DNA of 64,000 nt, from positions 95,504,151 through 95,568,150 of the forward strand of contig OV884060.1 in the NCBI GenBank assembly GCA_930367215.1, in the 5' to 3' direction. Shown in pieces: positions 34,945-44,337 of this stretch; the first letter of the stretch is position 1; every line of letters starts with the position of its first letter. The position numbers and the translations under genes are program-made. The notes beneath the pieces were generated by a model that was not told where the DNA came from, did not search any database, and saw only the letters and a program-made list of their open reading frames with translations. Source of the stretch: Pollenia angustigena. Taxonomy: Eukaryota > Arthropoda > Insecta > Diptera > Polleniidae.

Positions 34945-35595
34945 TGCAAAAGAGAAGTTATTTTAAATAAATTAGTTGTTATTATTTTAAATAAAATTTG
35001 CTGTTACTATTATAAATAAGTTATTATTACGAATATATTAATTATTTTCAGATAAATTAAATACTATAAAATATATAAAAGTCACATAAAATCTTAAAAA
35101 TTAATATGTTTTGGAAATTAGCAAAAAAAAAAAAAATTTACAGGGTCGTTCCGGGGGGGGGGGGTGTTTGGAGGGATATCTCCCCCTACCCATTAAAGTT
35201 CAAAAATTTAATTTTTATAGTATTAAGGCGTTAGTAATCTATTTCTTTTAATATTTACATTTTTTTTAAATATTATTTTATGTAACCGCCCTCAAAAGGG
35301 GGCGGGGGGCGAAAAGTGTAATTTTACGATCTCATGGGTCTTATTTTAGGTTTTTTAACTTTCGCCGACGTTAAAAGTTGCATTTGCCAAACAAAAGTAT
35401 GGGAAAAGTTTAAAAAAAATTGCATTTTTCAGAGGTTGGATTAGTTCTTCTAGGGGGAACATTTTCCTCCTTGGTCCGATTTTATTTATTTTTTAGGTTT
35501 ACCTGCCTATGACAATATCACATATTTCTGCCAAGTTTCATCGATCTAGGGGCACTCAATAACTTTTAAGAAGCAATATAAGCTAAAACAAAAAG

Positions 35596-35631
35596 TAATG
35601 TCCGGCTAGATTGGCAAAAAACCCCTATGTG
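35596..35631. repeat. Transib right TIR
   Basis: Exact reverse complement of 31975-32010, followed by TGGTG. Confidence 0.93.
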
Positions 35632-35636
35632 TGGTG

Positions 35637-36060
35637 TCTAATAATTGTAAAAATTTTTCTGAACATTCAATATACCTCATTGCTTTCCAAAGGAAGGCTA
35701 AGGTAAAATGTAAAAAGAAAATAGTCTGGTAGTGTATAAAGTCATTTCTGAAAAATTAAAGGAATATAACTATTACAAAAAAGCTTTACAAAATACATAA
35801 CTGAAATTTAACTCATAGAATAAATTCGAAAAATGAAAAAAAATGTTTATAATAATATAAAGTAACCTTCACAAGGAAATAATTCCCAATTTCTAATTTT
35901 TTTATTTTTATTAGAATTGAATAATAAATGTACCTTATTTAATTACAGTTAATACATATACATACATATAGTTTTAAAAAAAAAAAAAATTATAAAAGCG
36001 CATTTTTTTCTTTAAATAGAGATTTTCAAAGTAAAAATATTATTAGTATACATTTAAAAT
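35637..36060. repeat. repeat copy flanking the Transib element (right side)
   Basis: 35737-35895 matches 31737-31858 in direct orientation and 31575-31713 in inverted orientation. The remaining ~160 bp up to the 36070 gene is AT-rich and without features. Confidence 0.65.
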
Positions 36061-36069
36061 TCATCGAGA

Positions 36070-36711
36070 ATGTTTCATCTCAAGAGAAACCCGAAAATAC
36101 ACGATATGGTGTTTGAACTGGAGTATTTTCTAGCTTTAAAGTTAAAAGTTGCATGCGGTTTTTCAACATCCCTTGGTTTTAAGCCTATTGTCTGGTTGCA
36201 TTATAAGGATAGGAACTTCATTGGATTGGACCGGGATGAATGGATAAACCTTATGAGCTATAATGAATACATTCAGGCAACACTTAATCAGTATGAATTC
36301 CTAGATTGTATGAATCTAATTAATAAGGATGAAAAGAAGGATGTTCAATATACATTTATATATAGGAATAATATTTGCTATCTCATCCTACAACAGGGAA
36401 ACCATAAAATTAAAATTGATTCTGAGACATGGAAATCTCTAACTCAAATTAGAATATTCTTGACGACATTTTTAAGCTGGAATACAATTCTTCGCAAACA
36501 AATCTTATATTTTTATTATGAACATTATATTCCAAATTGCTCTAATTTAAATAAAACAAATGTACAATATTATGAAATTAAAGATATAAATGAACGAGAT
36601 ATAGAAATTGATTTAACCAGACTTTGTTATGAGTTTGGAAAAAAAATGCAAAATAAAATTAAAACAGATGTTAAAATCTATAGATCATTATTAAGAATGG
36701 ATAATAAATAA
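36070..36711 (+). CDS. Polinton-2 accessory protein, 213 aa, unknown function
   Basis: Intact 213-residue frame. Two similar stretches stand out, each a beta-rich segment ending in a charged-W motif: IGLDRDEWINLM and IKIDSETWKSLTQI. This resembles the end of PC4-type single-strand DNA-binding domains (SL..EQWN.L). A PC4-like duplicated fold is inference only. The position upstream of the protease and minor capsid genes suggests a Polinton gene. No membrane segment or signal peptide is seen. Confidence 0.6.
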   Translation: MFHLKRNPKIHDMVFELEYFLALKLKVACGFSTSLGFKPIVWLHYKDRNFIGLDRDEWINLMSYNEYIQATLNQYEFLDCMNLINKDEKKDVQYTFIYRNNICYLILQQGNHKIKIDSETWKSLTQIRIFLTTFLSWNTILRKQILYFYYEHYIPNCSNLNKTNVQYYEIKDINERDIEIDLTRLCYEFGKKMQNKIKTDVKIYRSLLRMDNK

Positions 36712-36773
36712 AAAACAAACAAAAAAAAAATAATAAAAATATATAAAAACAAACAAATATTTGAGTTTTTTTA

Positions 36774-37139
36774 TTAATTCTTTATTTTGAAATTTATTAA
36801 AAGTTTTAAACTTAAATGCCCACAAATAAATGTATTAAATTTTTGATATCTTAAATAGTTATATTTAATGTTTTTACCCAAGTATCTTAAAACTTCCATA
36901 GGTGGTTGGAGATTACCAAAACTAACAAAGTATTCTACATTATCATTATTTTTATAAAATGCTACCCAATGTGTTCCATATCCTCTATTTGAGTCCAAGT
37001 TTATAATTCCATTCTCTATTCGGTGTGGAGTTTTAGGAAGTTTATCCCTCATATAAACTCCTCTAAAATAAGGAATATACTTCTTCCCAAATGTTTTCAA
37101 GTCCACATCTGTTAGTGGTCTATTAGGTAGCTGTTTCAA
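36774..37139 (-). pseudogene. Polinton cysteine protease (adenain/Ulp1-like)
   Basis: Polinton protease of the adenovirus-maturase type, thought to cleave capsid precursors. Counting residues from the codon at 37139, the catalytic His is H57 (GYGTHWVAFYK), the oxyanion Gln is Q99 (LRYQKFN) and the nucleophile is C106 (FICGHLSLKLL). The acidic triad residue expected in YFDSFG is replaced by valine (EYFVSFGNLQPP, V72). The length (about 120 aa) and the surrounding motifs are normal. The frame has no ATG near its start and overlaps the end of the upstream pVI-like gene by a few bases (stop at 37138-37136). The Asp-to-Val change suggests the enzyme is inactive. Confidence 0.85.
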
Positions 37140-37944
37140 TAGTTTTTTGATGAGGTATAAAATATGCCATAGCCTTTTTTATAAAGTTTAAGATATAGAC
37201 CTTTACCCATAACTATTGACTCTAATGTTTTGTTATGACGCTTACTTTCTTTGAGCTGTTGTCTACCATTTTTAGCTAAAGTAATAGTTTTAGCGATTGC
37301 TGACCCACCAGAAGCTATTGCTCCCAATGTTCCAAGTGCTGTTAGAATAGGAACAAGTGGTAGAAAACCGCCAAGTTTAGGTATGTTGATAATTCTAGGA
37401 ATTTTTACTATAGATTTTTTTCCAAGAAATGAATGTCGTATAGCTTTTCGTGCAGTTTTAATAGCGGTTTTGATGTCATTTGGTTTTTCCTTTTTTAAAA
37501 TATCGGTTGCTGATTTAACGGCATTCTTAAAAATATTTTGTCTACACTTTTTCTTTTGGTTACCAGTTTTAACTCCCAAGCCTAATTTAACTTTTGACTT
37601 CATTGCGTTAGTGACAAGGTATGCGTTGAGTTTTTCTCCAAAAGTACTATCTTTAGCTTTAACTCTACTCCAAGCTTTTTCTGCTAGTTCTTTATCTGCT
37701 TGATGTCGCTTATGAATATCAGTGTTCTAGGAATAAGCAATATCATGAATTTTGCAAGCTGCATCCAAAGGATTGATACCTTTATCACCCCTTTGTAATC
37801 GTTTTCTAATTTAGTTCCTGGTCCACAAAATTGATAACCCGGCAAATGAAGTTCAAGAGGTAGTGAATTAATTAAGCTATTAACAAGTCCTTTTCCAAGG
37901 ACGAAATGTTTACTACTAAATTCTTTATTTTTATACACAATCAT
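37136..37944 (-). pseudogene. phospholipase A2 / pVI-like minor capsid protein, frameshifted
   Basis: One gene in two broken pieces. The start (37944) encodes an N-terminal region leading to the calcium-loop motif LPGYQFCGPGTKL of parvovirus-type phospholipase A2. A single-base frameshift just after this (near 37800) puts the catalytic CKIHDIAYS in another frame, and an in-frame TAG follows at 37729-37727. From 37603 the frame is open: a basic region (RKAIRHSFLGKKS), a hydrophobic glycine-rich segment (GGFLPLVPILTALGTLGAIA) and a C-terminal GKGLYLKLYKKGYGI. This resembles the adenovirus pVI/pX-like minor capsid proteins of Polintons. Such proteins would help a virion breach endosomal membranes. 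The breaks make this copy non-functional. Confidence 0.8.
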
Positions 37945-38019
37945 TTATATATAAAAATAGCTTTTTCTGAAATTAAAAAAAAAATCGAAAGTAAATAAAA
38001 CTTAACATTAAGCAAACGT

Positions 38020-38712
38020 ATGCTTTCAGTTATAAAGATGCGTTTGGTAAAACAACAATCGAATATTTCAGTGAGAAACTTGGATTTAACGGAAAACAGA
38101 AATGGTTTTAAACATAGCTGCCTTTTACCAAATTCTATTAGAGCACTAATAGTTGGTCCCTCAAACTGTGGCAAAACAAATATAATGCTAAGTTTAATTG
38201 AAAGTCCGAATGGTTTAAAATTTAAAAATATTTATATATACTCAAAATCATTAAATCAACCAAAATATAAATATCTATCAAGATTAATTTCATCAGTAAA
38301 GGGTATGGGACTTTATACATTTTCAGATAATGAACATGTCATACCACCCGAAAAAGCTAAAGTAAATTCTATTATGATATTTGACGATTTTGCTTGTGAA
38401 AAGCAAAATAATATAAGATCATATTTCTGTATGGGTAGACATAAGGATATTGATTCTTTTTATTTATGTCAGACTTATACACACATTCCAAAACATTTAG
38501 TACGTGAAAATGCAAATATGATTATTTTATTCAAGCAAGATGAATTAAATTTAAAGCATATCTACAATGATCATGTTGGTAGTTTAAATATGTTTCGTTA
38601 CATTTGCGGAGAATGTTGGAAGGATAAATATGGATTTCTTATAATAAGAAAAGATGATGAAATGAAGCAAGGACGTTTTAGAAAAGGCTTTGATCTATTC
38701 ATTCAGATTTAG
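38020..38712 (+). CDS. Polinton genome-packaging ATPase (FtsK/HerA-type)
   Basis: DNA-pumping ATPase that would load the Polinton genome into a capsid. Walker A is GPSNCGKT (residues 46-53) and Walker B is SIMIFDDF (D122/D123). A typical CQTYTHIPKHLVRENANMII segment follows, with the usual basic C-terminus (RKDDEMKQGRFRKGFDLF). At 230 aa it has the normal length for Polinton ATPases and is the best preserved Polinton-2 gene; no stop or frameshift was seen. It is divergent from the minor capsid and protease genes on the other strand, 75 bp away, so a shared promoter region between 37945 and 38019 is likely. Confidence 0.9.
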   Translation: MLSVIKMRLVKQQSNISVRNLDLTENRNGFKHSCLLPNSIRALIVGPSNCGKTNIMLSLIESPNGLKFKNIYIYSKSLNQPKYKYLSRLISSVKGMGLYTFSDNEHVIPPEKAKVNSIMIFDDFACEKQNNIRSYFCMGRHKDIDSFYLCQTYTHIPKHLVRENANMIILFKQDELNLKHIYNDHVGSLNMFRYICGECWKDKYGFLIIRKDDEMKQGRFRKGFDLFIQI

Positions 38713-38799
38713 TCATATATCTACTATTAACTACATCAGACGTATACCTATTAGTATTAAATACTTTTTTTCCACTTGGAAACTGTTAAAATTATTCCA

Positions 38800-39037
38800 C
38801 GAAGCTGTTTATCTGTTTTAAGAAGCTGTTTAGCTGTTTTCAAAAGCTGTTTAGCTGTTTTCAGAAGCTGTTTAGCTGTTTTCAAAAGCTGTTTATCTGT
38901 TTTAAGAAGCTGTTTAGCTGTTTTCAAAAGCTGTTTATCTGTTTTAAGAAGCTGTTTAGCTGTTTTAAGAAGCTGTTTAGCTGTTTAGCTGTTTTCAAAA
39001 GCTGTCTAACTGTTTTCAAAAGCTGTTTAGCTATTTT
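38800..39037. repeat. 21-bp minisatellite AGCTGTTTAGCTGTTTTCAAA
   Basis: About eleven copies of a 21-bp unit (AGCTGTTTAGCTGTTTT with CAAA, CAGA or AAGA). Its reverse complement is the unit of the array at 10553-10843 in Polinton-1. It lies between the ATPase stop (38712) and the start of the next gene (39052). The repeated peptide SCLAVFK/R is a by-product. Confidence 0.9.
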
Positions 39038-39051
39038 TCAAAGTTATAATC

Positions 39052-39980
39052 ATGGAAGAAAATATTTTAAAAAGAGTTGGTGAAATCCAAAAAAAATTTT
39101 AAAGAAGAAATTTCAAAGCATAAGACTTGGAGAATTGGAAAAATTTAATAATTTAGAAAGAACATTTAAACCTTTAACAGAACCTCTAAAGAAACTAGTC
39201 AAATTGTCAGATTCGTCAAATTTAACAATACCCATAGATGAAAAACATAAATGTAAGCACAATACTAAAATAAAAACGGAAAATAAAACTATATTCACAA
39301 GCACCCCTAAGAAAAACTTAATGAAAGAGAAAAACATTGATTCAGCACCTAATAGAATAAAAATATATAAAAAAGAAGAAGAAGAAGAAGACTATAACAG
39401 CAATAGTGAAGATGAAGTAAATGAACAATTTTATTCTCAGTCATCCGATTGGGAGTTTGATTTATAAACTCTAAATGGAAATAAAAAGCTTGACACTATA
39501 TTTGGACCTCATAAGACGGAAAATGGAGACTGGAAATTTGGAAATTCTATTTTAAAGCTAACCGATGATAAAATAATAATAGGTCAAAAATCTTGGGCAC
39601 TAACCCCAGGGTTATACTCATTACTTTTTCATAAAAATCCAAAACAATTCGATTCGTCAGAGCTAGCAATATATAAACATATTTTACTTGATACAAACGC
39701 ACATCGAAGAAACTATGATCCTAATAATAAAATTAATGGAAACTGAGGTTATAAATATAAAAAAATAATAAATAAATTGTTTACTACAACTACTCACGTT
39801 GGTAAGGGTTTAATGGAGGTTAATCTTAATAAACCAAACTATATATACTGGGATAATCCTAATGAAATTGTAGACCGATTGAGGCTGTTAATAGCGTCAC
39901 AACATGCTGGTAACAATAATCATTCTAATGAAATAATATCTATAGTCGAAGAACTAAGGGAAGCAAATATAATTGAATAA
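39052..39980 (+). pseudogene. Polinton structural/accessory protein (DUF8207-like)
   Basis: An ATG at 39052 begins a lysine/glutamate-rich N-terminus (EENILKRVGEIQKKF). Frameshifts in A-rich runs near 39090 and 39120 lead into the 39135 frame. From 39135 the frame runs to 39980 with two in-frame stops (TAA 39465-39467, TGA 39744-39746). Between them is LDTIFGPHKTENGDWKFGN and SWALTPGLYSLLFHKNP; after them VDRLRLLIASQHAGN. I recognise this pattern (DT.YG, a TPGL.ELL motif, then RL.LL.AS..AGN) as an uncharacterised protein common in insect Polintons and annotated as DUF8207. Function unknown; probably virion-associated. Confidence 0.75.
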
Positions 39981-40011
39981 CTTTTAAATAAATAAATAAA
40001 TAAAAAAAATT

Positions 40012-40386
40012 ATGACTGTTGACAAATTTGGTCATTACTATAATCAAAAATATATAGGAGATATAACAAGAAACAACCTCTCAAAAAATTTCGGTATCAT
40101 ACTCAACGGCAATAATATTGATATAGAGAATAAAAGAATTTTAAATTTTTCACCTCCAATTAATGGGGCAGATGCTATTAACAAAAATTATGTGAATACA
40201 CAAATTACCCATATGCAAGAACATTTAAAAAGGGGTATAAACAAAGAAGTTTTAATTGTTCGTAATGAAATTAAAGATTTAAATAAAATAATTTCTGACA
40301 TATATAGTGTAATGATTACGCTTTCATCACAGCAACAGCAGCAACAACAACAACAACATAATGGAAAAAAGAACAATAATAAATGA
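40012..40386 (+). CDS. Polinton fibre-like / phage-tail-like small protein, 124 aa
   Basis: Intact 124-residue frame. It contains RILNFSPPINGADAINKNYV, the DA..K.YV pattern seen in trimeric fibre or tail-attachment proteins and recurrent in insect Polintons. An amphipathic coiled-coil-like helix follows (THMQEHLKRGINKEVLIVRN), and then a CAG-type polyglutamine run with a lysine/asparagine tail (HNGKKNNNK). The last 26 bases overlap the start of the integrase gene in another frame. A role as an attachment protein is inference. Confidence 0.6.
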   Translation: MTVDKFGHYYNQKYIGDITRNNLSKNFGIILNGNNIDIENKRILNFSPPINGADAINKNYVNTQITHMQEHLKRGINKEVLIVRNEIKDLNKIISDIYSVMITLSSQQQQQQQQQHNGKKNNNK

Positions 40387-41239
40387 ACTACATTCTAGAG
40401 CGCGTAAAAGTTTCTTACGACGCAAAGTAATTACAAAGGGAATTGATGATCTTTGGCAAGCAGACTTAGTAGAGATGGGCATCTATTCGACTATAAACAA
40501 CGGCTATAAATATATGATAACAGTCATTGATACATTCTCCAAATACACTTGGGCTGCAGCAATTAAAGCAAAAACCGCATCTGAAGTATCCAAAGCTTTT
40601 CAGAAAATATTAAGTAAGGGGCGAGTACCTAAAAATTTACAAACAGATGATGGTAAAGAATTTTTTAATAAGGAATTTGGTTTGCTAATGCGCAAATATT
40701 CAATAGTTGAACGGTTTAATCGAACACTAAAAGGTATGATGTGGAGAGAATTTAGTTATAATGGAACATTTCACTGGATTGATATTTATTAAAAACTAGT
40801 TGATCAATATAACAGAAAAACTCATAGTAAAATCAAAATGGCGCCTATTGATGTAAAACGTGAACATGAACAACATCTACTGAAAACTGCATTTAACAGT
40901 TTAAAAATGTTTAAGTCATCACGATTTAAAGTCGGTGATTATGTTCGTATAAGCAAATACAAACATATTTTTGAAAAAGGTTATACACCAAATTGGACTA
41001 CAGAAATATTTAAAATAAAATCTATACAGAACACCTATCCAATCACATTCTTACTAGAAGATTACCAAGGAAATCCTATAAAAGGGGCATTTTACAAAGA
41101 AGAAATACGTCACACACATTATCCCAATACATTTCTAGTGGAAAAAATTTTAAAAGAGAAAGGTGATAAAGCGCATGTTAAATGGCTAGGGTTTCCAAAC
41201 CAACATAATTCATGGATTAATAAAGATGAAATATTATAA
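40361..41239 (+). pseudogene. Polinton retroviral-type integrase with C-terminal chromodomain
   Basis: DDE integrase that would insert the Polinton genome. Catalytic residues are D35 (LWQADLVEM), D96 (LQTDDGKEFF) and E117 (SIVERFNRTLKG). The D96-E117 distance is only 21 residues instead of the DD35E spacing, so about 15 residues are missing in frame. A TAA interrupts the frame at 40790-40792; it then continues (VDQYNRKTHSKI), with an SH3-like barrel region (RFKVGDYVRISKYKHIFEKG) and a chromodomain (FLVEKILK...HVKWLGFPNQHNSWI). The chromodomain would bind methylated histone tails to guide insertion. Both lesions should inactivate the enzyme. Confidence 0.9.
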
Positions 41240-41343
41240 AAAATAAGTATTTATAAGATTTTCTTTTTTTTTTAATAAATACCTAAATTTAATAAAAGAA
41301 AAAAACCCCAGCATTTTATTTCATTTAAAGTTTAGCGCTCATA

Positions 41344-41574
41344 ATGTCAATTACATTAGCGTTAAGTGGCAATTCATCAGTTTTAACAGCAAATTATTTC
41401 CCACCAATAGATCTTAAAGATGACTATGAATGCTCTTTAGTTGATTTTCATTCATATAACTCTATTCCCAATGTAGATTATGATAATAATTTATTTCATA
41501 TAGGAGATAAAATAATTGAAATTCCTATCGGATCATATGAGTTCCAAGATATTGTGGATTATATAGTTGGACAG
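41344..41574 (+). pseudogene. Polinton penton-like minor capsid protein, N-terminal half
   Basis: The frame starts MSITLALSGNSSVLTANYFP and continues with DFHSYNSIPNVDYDNNLFHI and GSYEFQDIVDYI, matching the conserved N-terminus of Polinton penton (single jelly-roll) proteins. It is cut after 41574 by the LTR of the retroelement; the few codons beyond belong to the LTR. The C-terminal half is at 61083-60621 on the minus strand. ACAG at 41571-41574 is the target duplication; its complement CTGT lies beside the other half. Only one duplicated tetranucleotide separates the halves in frame. Confidence 0.88.
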
Positions 41575-42573
41575 TGTAATGTTCTATTATGTAAATAAAG
41601 AACACAAGCGCAAGCCTTGATCAGAGTTAATTGATTGATTTTTATTTACAAGTTATTTGTCTTATATACTACTTATGAGAATAAAGATTAACCTAATATT
41701 GAGTGACTTTACAAAATTTCACTCAATTACGTACTTAGCACTAACTTACATACAAATATACATACATACAAATATACAAACATAAAAATATCGCTGCAAA
41801 TAATAGGGCCAGTCCAAACACGCGTGTAAAGAGTAGTCCACAAGGGACCAGGACTAGTCCAAAACTAACCCAAACGTATGGAAAAAACCTGGTCTATTTA
41901 ACATTACGATGTCCTAGGAGAGGACCATATAACCCACCTTTGGACCACTAAGGAGTAGTTTTAAAACTACTCCATGGTATACTCAAGAGGATTAGTTTTG
42001 AAGTCGTTTAAAAACGAAAGCATGTCGCTAAAAAACGAAGACATGTCGTCTCACTACAAACACTTTTTAACAATGACATGGTCCATGCTTGCATTACATC
42101 GGACCAGTCCATGGAGTAGTCCATTTTATCAAAATGGATCAGGTGGTCCAATTTTATTTGCAGGGTTACAGTATTGTAACAGGCACACATAAATAATTGA
42201 GTAATTTTATTATTTTCAATATTATTGTATTTTTGCTTTGAGTGGTGTTCAGTGTATCATACAAATTCTTCAAAGTGAAGAATTTGTTTGTTCAGCAGAA
42301 ATTATTAAAATGTACTTTGACTTATTTTTGTCGATATTTTGTCACTATGAGTAAGCAAGCGTTGACCGTTGTTTATTTAAAATATCATATTGCCCAAAAT
42401 AATTTATGCTTGCGACAAAGTAAAAACAATTTGGTTTTTTACTGACCTATCTTAATACTGCAAGTCAATTTGTTTATATTCTGCAGGCGGTACATTTTGT
42501 TTAACAAGTAAAATAATGTGTTTGTTTACTATTGCAAAGAATGTATTAAGTGGAATTGTGTGGATACACTACA
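41575..42573 (-). repeat. retroelement 3' LTR (contains a 374-bp MITE)
   Basis: On the plus strand it starts TGTAATGTTCTATTATG and ends GGATACACTACA. Without the insertion at 41792-42165 it is about 625 bp, against about 611 bp for the two pieces of the 5' LTR (47405-47670 plus 61084-61428). An open frame inside (42242-42445) is repeated in the other LTR at 61412-61212; it is LTR sequence, not a gene. Confidence 0.88.
41792..42165. mobile_element. 374-bp MITE in the 3' LTR
   Basis: It is present in this LTR and absent from the other, where CAAATATACAGTATTG is continuous. The ends are CGCTGCAAATAAT and CCCTGCAAATAAA (reverse-complemented). The interior is rich in AGTAGTCC, GGACTAGTCC and GGTCCA motifs in both orientations. 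The target duplication is not clear. Confidence 0.75.
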
Positions 42574-42586
42574 CCCCCAATCTTTC
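42574..42586 (-). other. polypurine tract of the retroelement
   Basis: On the minus strand GAAAGATTGGGGG abuts the 3' LTR start TGTAGTG. This is the expected site for plus-strand priming and it confirms the LTR boundary. Confidence 0.8.
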
Positions 42587-43000
42587 AGTTAAAATTTTAT
42601 AATTTTATTTAGAAATTTTAAAATTTTAATCTATTATGTAATGTGATGCGTGCGTGCGTGGAACAATTTATAGAGATTTTACAGTTTGTAATAAAAATGT
42701 ATGCAAAAGTTTTGTTTATTCTTTTTTTTTTTGTTAAAAATATTGTTCTTATAAGTGCATATGTGCATATGTGCATATAAAAAATTAATTTATTTTTATG
42801 TAATTCTTATATTTTAGTATTTTTTTAGTTTTATTTTTTTTTTTTTTTTTTTTTTGTTTATAATAGGCATAACTAATTTAATTTTTTTTTTTGTAATTCT
42901 TATGTTCTAATATTTTTGGTTTTGTCTCATTTTACAATATTTATTATTTTTTTTATTTCTTTAATAAATTCTTATGTAAGATTTTTGTTTTTCCATTTAT
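42587..43000. other. 3' untranslated part of the retroelement
   Basis: AT- and poly-T-rich sequence between the integrase stop and the polypurine tract. No env-like gene is present. Confidence 0.6.
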
Positions 43001-44244
43001 TTATATTTCTACATTAACATTATCTATATTTACTTCTTCATAAGGACCAATGTATGGTGCTTCATTTTTTCTTCTATTTTCTAATTTAACTAACACTAAA
43101 TCTCCTATATTAAGATCTATCTTATTAATTTTATTGTACGATTCTGTACTTCTATCTTTTTTTGTTATTTCTATTAACTTTCTAGCATTTTCTAGAGAAT
43201 GTTTTAATCTTGTCTTTAATTCATTAGCATAGTTTTCAAAATTGTAAACCTTTGGATGATTCATGACTTCATCCCCTGGCAAACTTGGTAATTTTCCGAA
43301 AACTAGCTCAAAAGGTGAGTACTCGGTGTCTACATGAGGAGTTACATTGTATGCGAATGCATAATAAGGAATCCACTCTTCCCAATTATCATCCTTTACA
43401 AATGATAGGAAATATTCATTTAGAGCTCTGTGGTTTCTCTCCACAGTACCAAGAGTTTCATGATGGTATGGTGTTGATAATTTTTGCTCTATTTTCAAGA
43501 GACTACATATCTCCTTAAGCAACTCGTTTACAAATTCTGTTCCTCTATCTGATTTTAGTGTTTTAAATATACTATATTTTAATATTAAGTTTTCTGTTAA
43601 GCATTTTGCTATTGACTTTGCTTCCTTGGTTTCCATTGGTGCGGCTATTATGTATTTAGTTAGTTCACATTGCATAGTTAGCATATACCGGTAGTTTCCT
43701 GATGGTCGTAGAGGTCCAACTGTATCTATGACTACAGTAGAAAAACTATCCTTTGGTGTGTCTGTGATACATAATGGTTCCTTGGTGTGTCTCACCTGTT
43801 TATTTCTTTGTCACATTTTAATACATAATTTTTTACCATTTTGAACATATTCTTCCATATGTATTTCTGTTTTAATTTTATTAAAGTTTTTCTAACTCCG
43901 AAATGTCCTCCGCATGGTGTGCTGTGATACAATTTAATTAATTCATGTTTTTTATTTTCATTTTCAATTCTTTGAGGATTTTTGTATAGCAGAATTCTGA
44001 CGTCTTTTTCTTTACTTTTATTTATGATTTCTTTCAATCTTTCTATCTTTATTTTCTTAAATGATTCGTCACTTTTTTCTAGATCGAACTTTACACAATT
44101 CAATCTGCTTAAAACAGAAGGTAGTTTCTCCAACATATTATCTAAATAATAGGGATTATCGCTACATCTGACGGCCGTTTGATTTAATGCATGATTGTTT
44201 TCTACTACGAATTCTTTGGTTGACTTTTCTAATATAAATTTCAA
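43001..44244 (-). pseudogene. retroelement integrase (zinc-binding and catalytic domains)
   Basis: The N-terminal piece (44244-43792) ends with the HHCC zinc domain (LIKLYHSTPCGGHFGVRKT, then KYIWKNMFKMVKNYVLKCDK), whose last cysteine is lost in a frameshift near 43795. The core (43795-43001) has the DDE residues in STVVIDTVGPLRPSG, LKSDRGTEFVNEL and LGTVERNHRALNEYF. A C-terminal GDLVLVKLENRRKNEAPYIG follows, which is the usual integrase GPY/F-like end. The core is uninterrupted. Upstream, at about 44250-44340, the sequence joins directly to protease-side sequence, showing that RT and RNase H have been deleted. Confidence 0.88.
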
Positions 44245-44337
44245 CTTTCTTGCAAGTTTTATATCTTTTATGGATGTACAATCCCATATTTTGAGTTGAT
44301 CAGACTCTTCAGGATTTACTTTACCATTTTCCTTGGA

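Larger units (their letters stand above)
31975..35631 (+). mobile_element. complete Transib transposon, 3657 bp
   Basis: A 36-bp inverted repeat, identical at both ends, begins CACATAGGGG and ends CCGGACATTA (31975-32010 and 35596-35631). The 5-bp target duplication TGGTG lies immediately outside (31970-31974 and 35632-35636). Ends beginning CAC with a 5-bp duplication are the Transib hallmark and resemble the heptamer of vertebrate recombination signals. It carries one long intact ORF (32908-34944) for a RAG1-like transposase. Nothing seen by eye would prevent it from being autonomous. It is inserted in non-coding sequence of Polinton-2. Confidence 0.93.
30850..41574 (+). mobile_element. Polinton-2, left part (right part is at 61083-60051, inverted)
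   Basis: A cluster of Polinton/Maverick genes: cysteine protease, PLA2/pVI-like protein, packaging ATPase, several structural genes, integrase and the start of penton. It is cut at 41574 by a retroelement, and its continuation was carried away by an inversion. The left limit is uncertain: 30850 is the first ORF that could belong to it, and 36070 the first with good context. No DNA polymerase B and no terminal inverted repeats were found for it. Most genes have one to three disabling changes, so it is an old, inactive copy. Confidence 0.8.

Noticed and set aside
38800..39037. CRISPR array
   Set aside because: The 21-bp units are contiguous with no unique spacers; this is a minisatellite in an insect-type genome.
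42242..42445. 67-codon ORF found again at 61412-61212, suspected conserved gene
   Set aside because: Both copies lie inside the two LTRs of the same retroelement, so conservation is due to LTR duplication.
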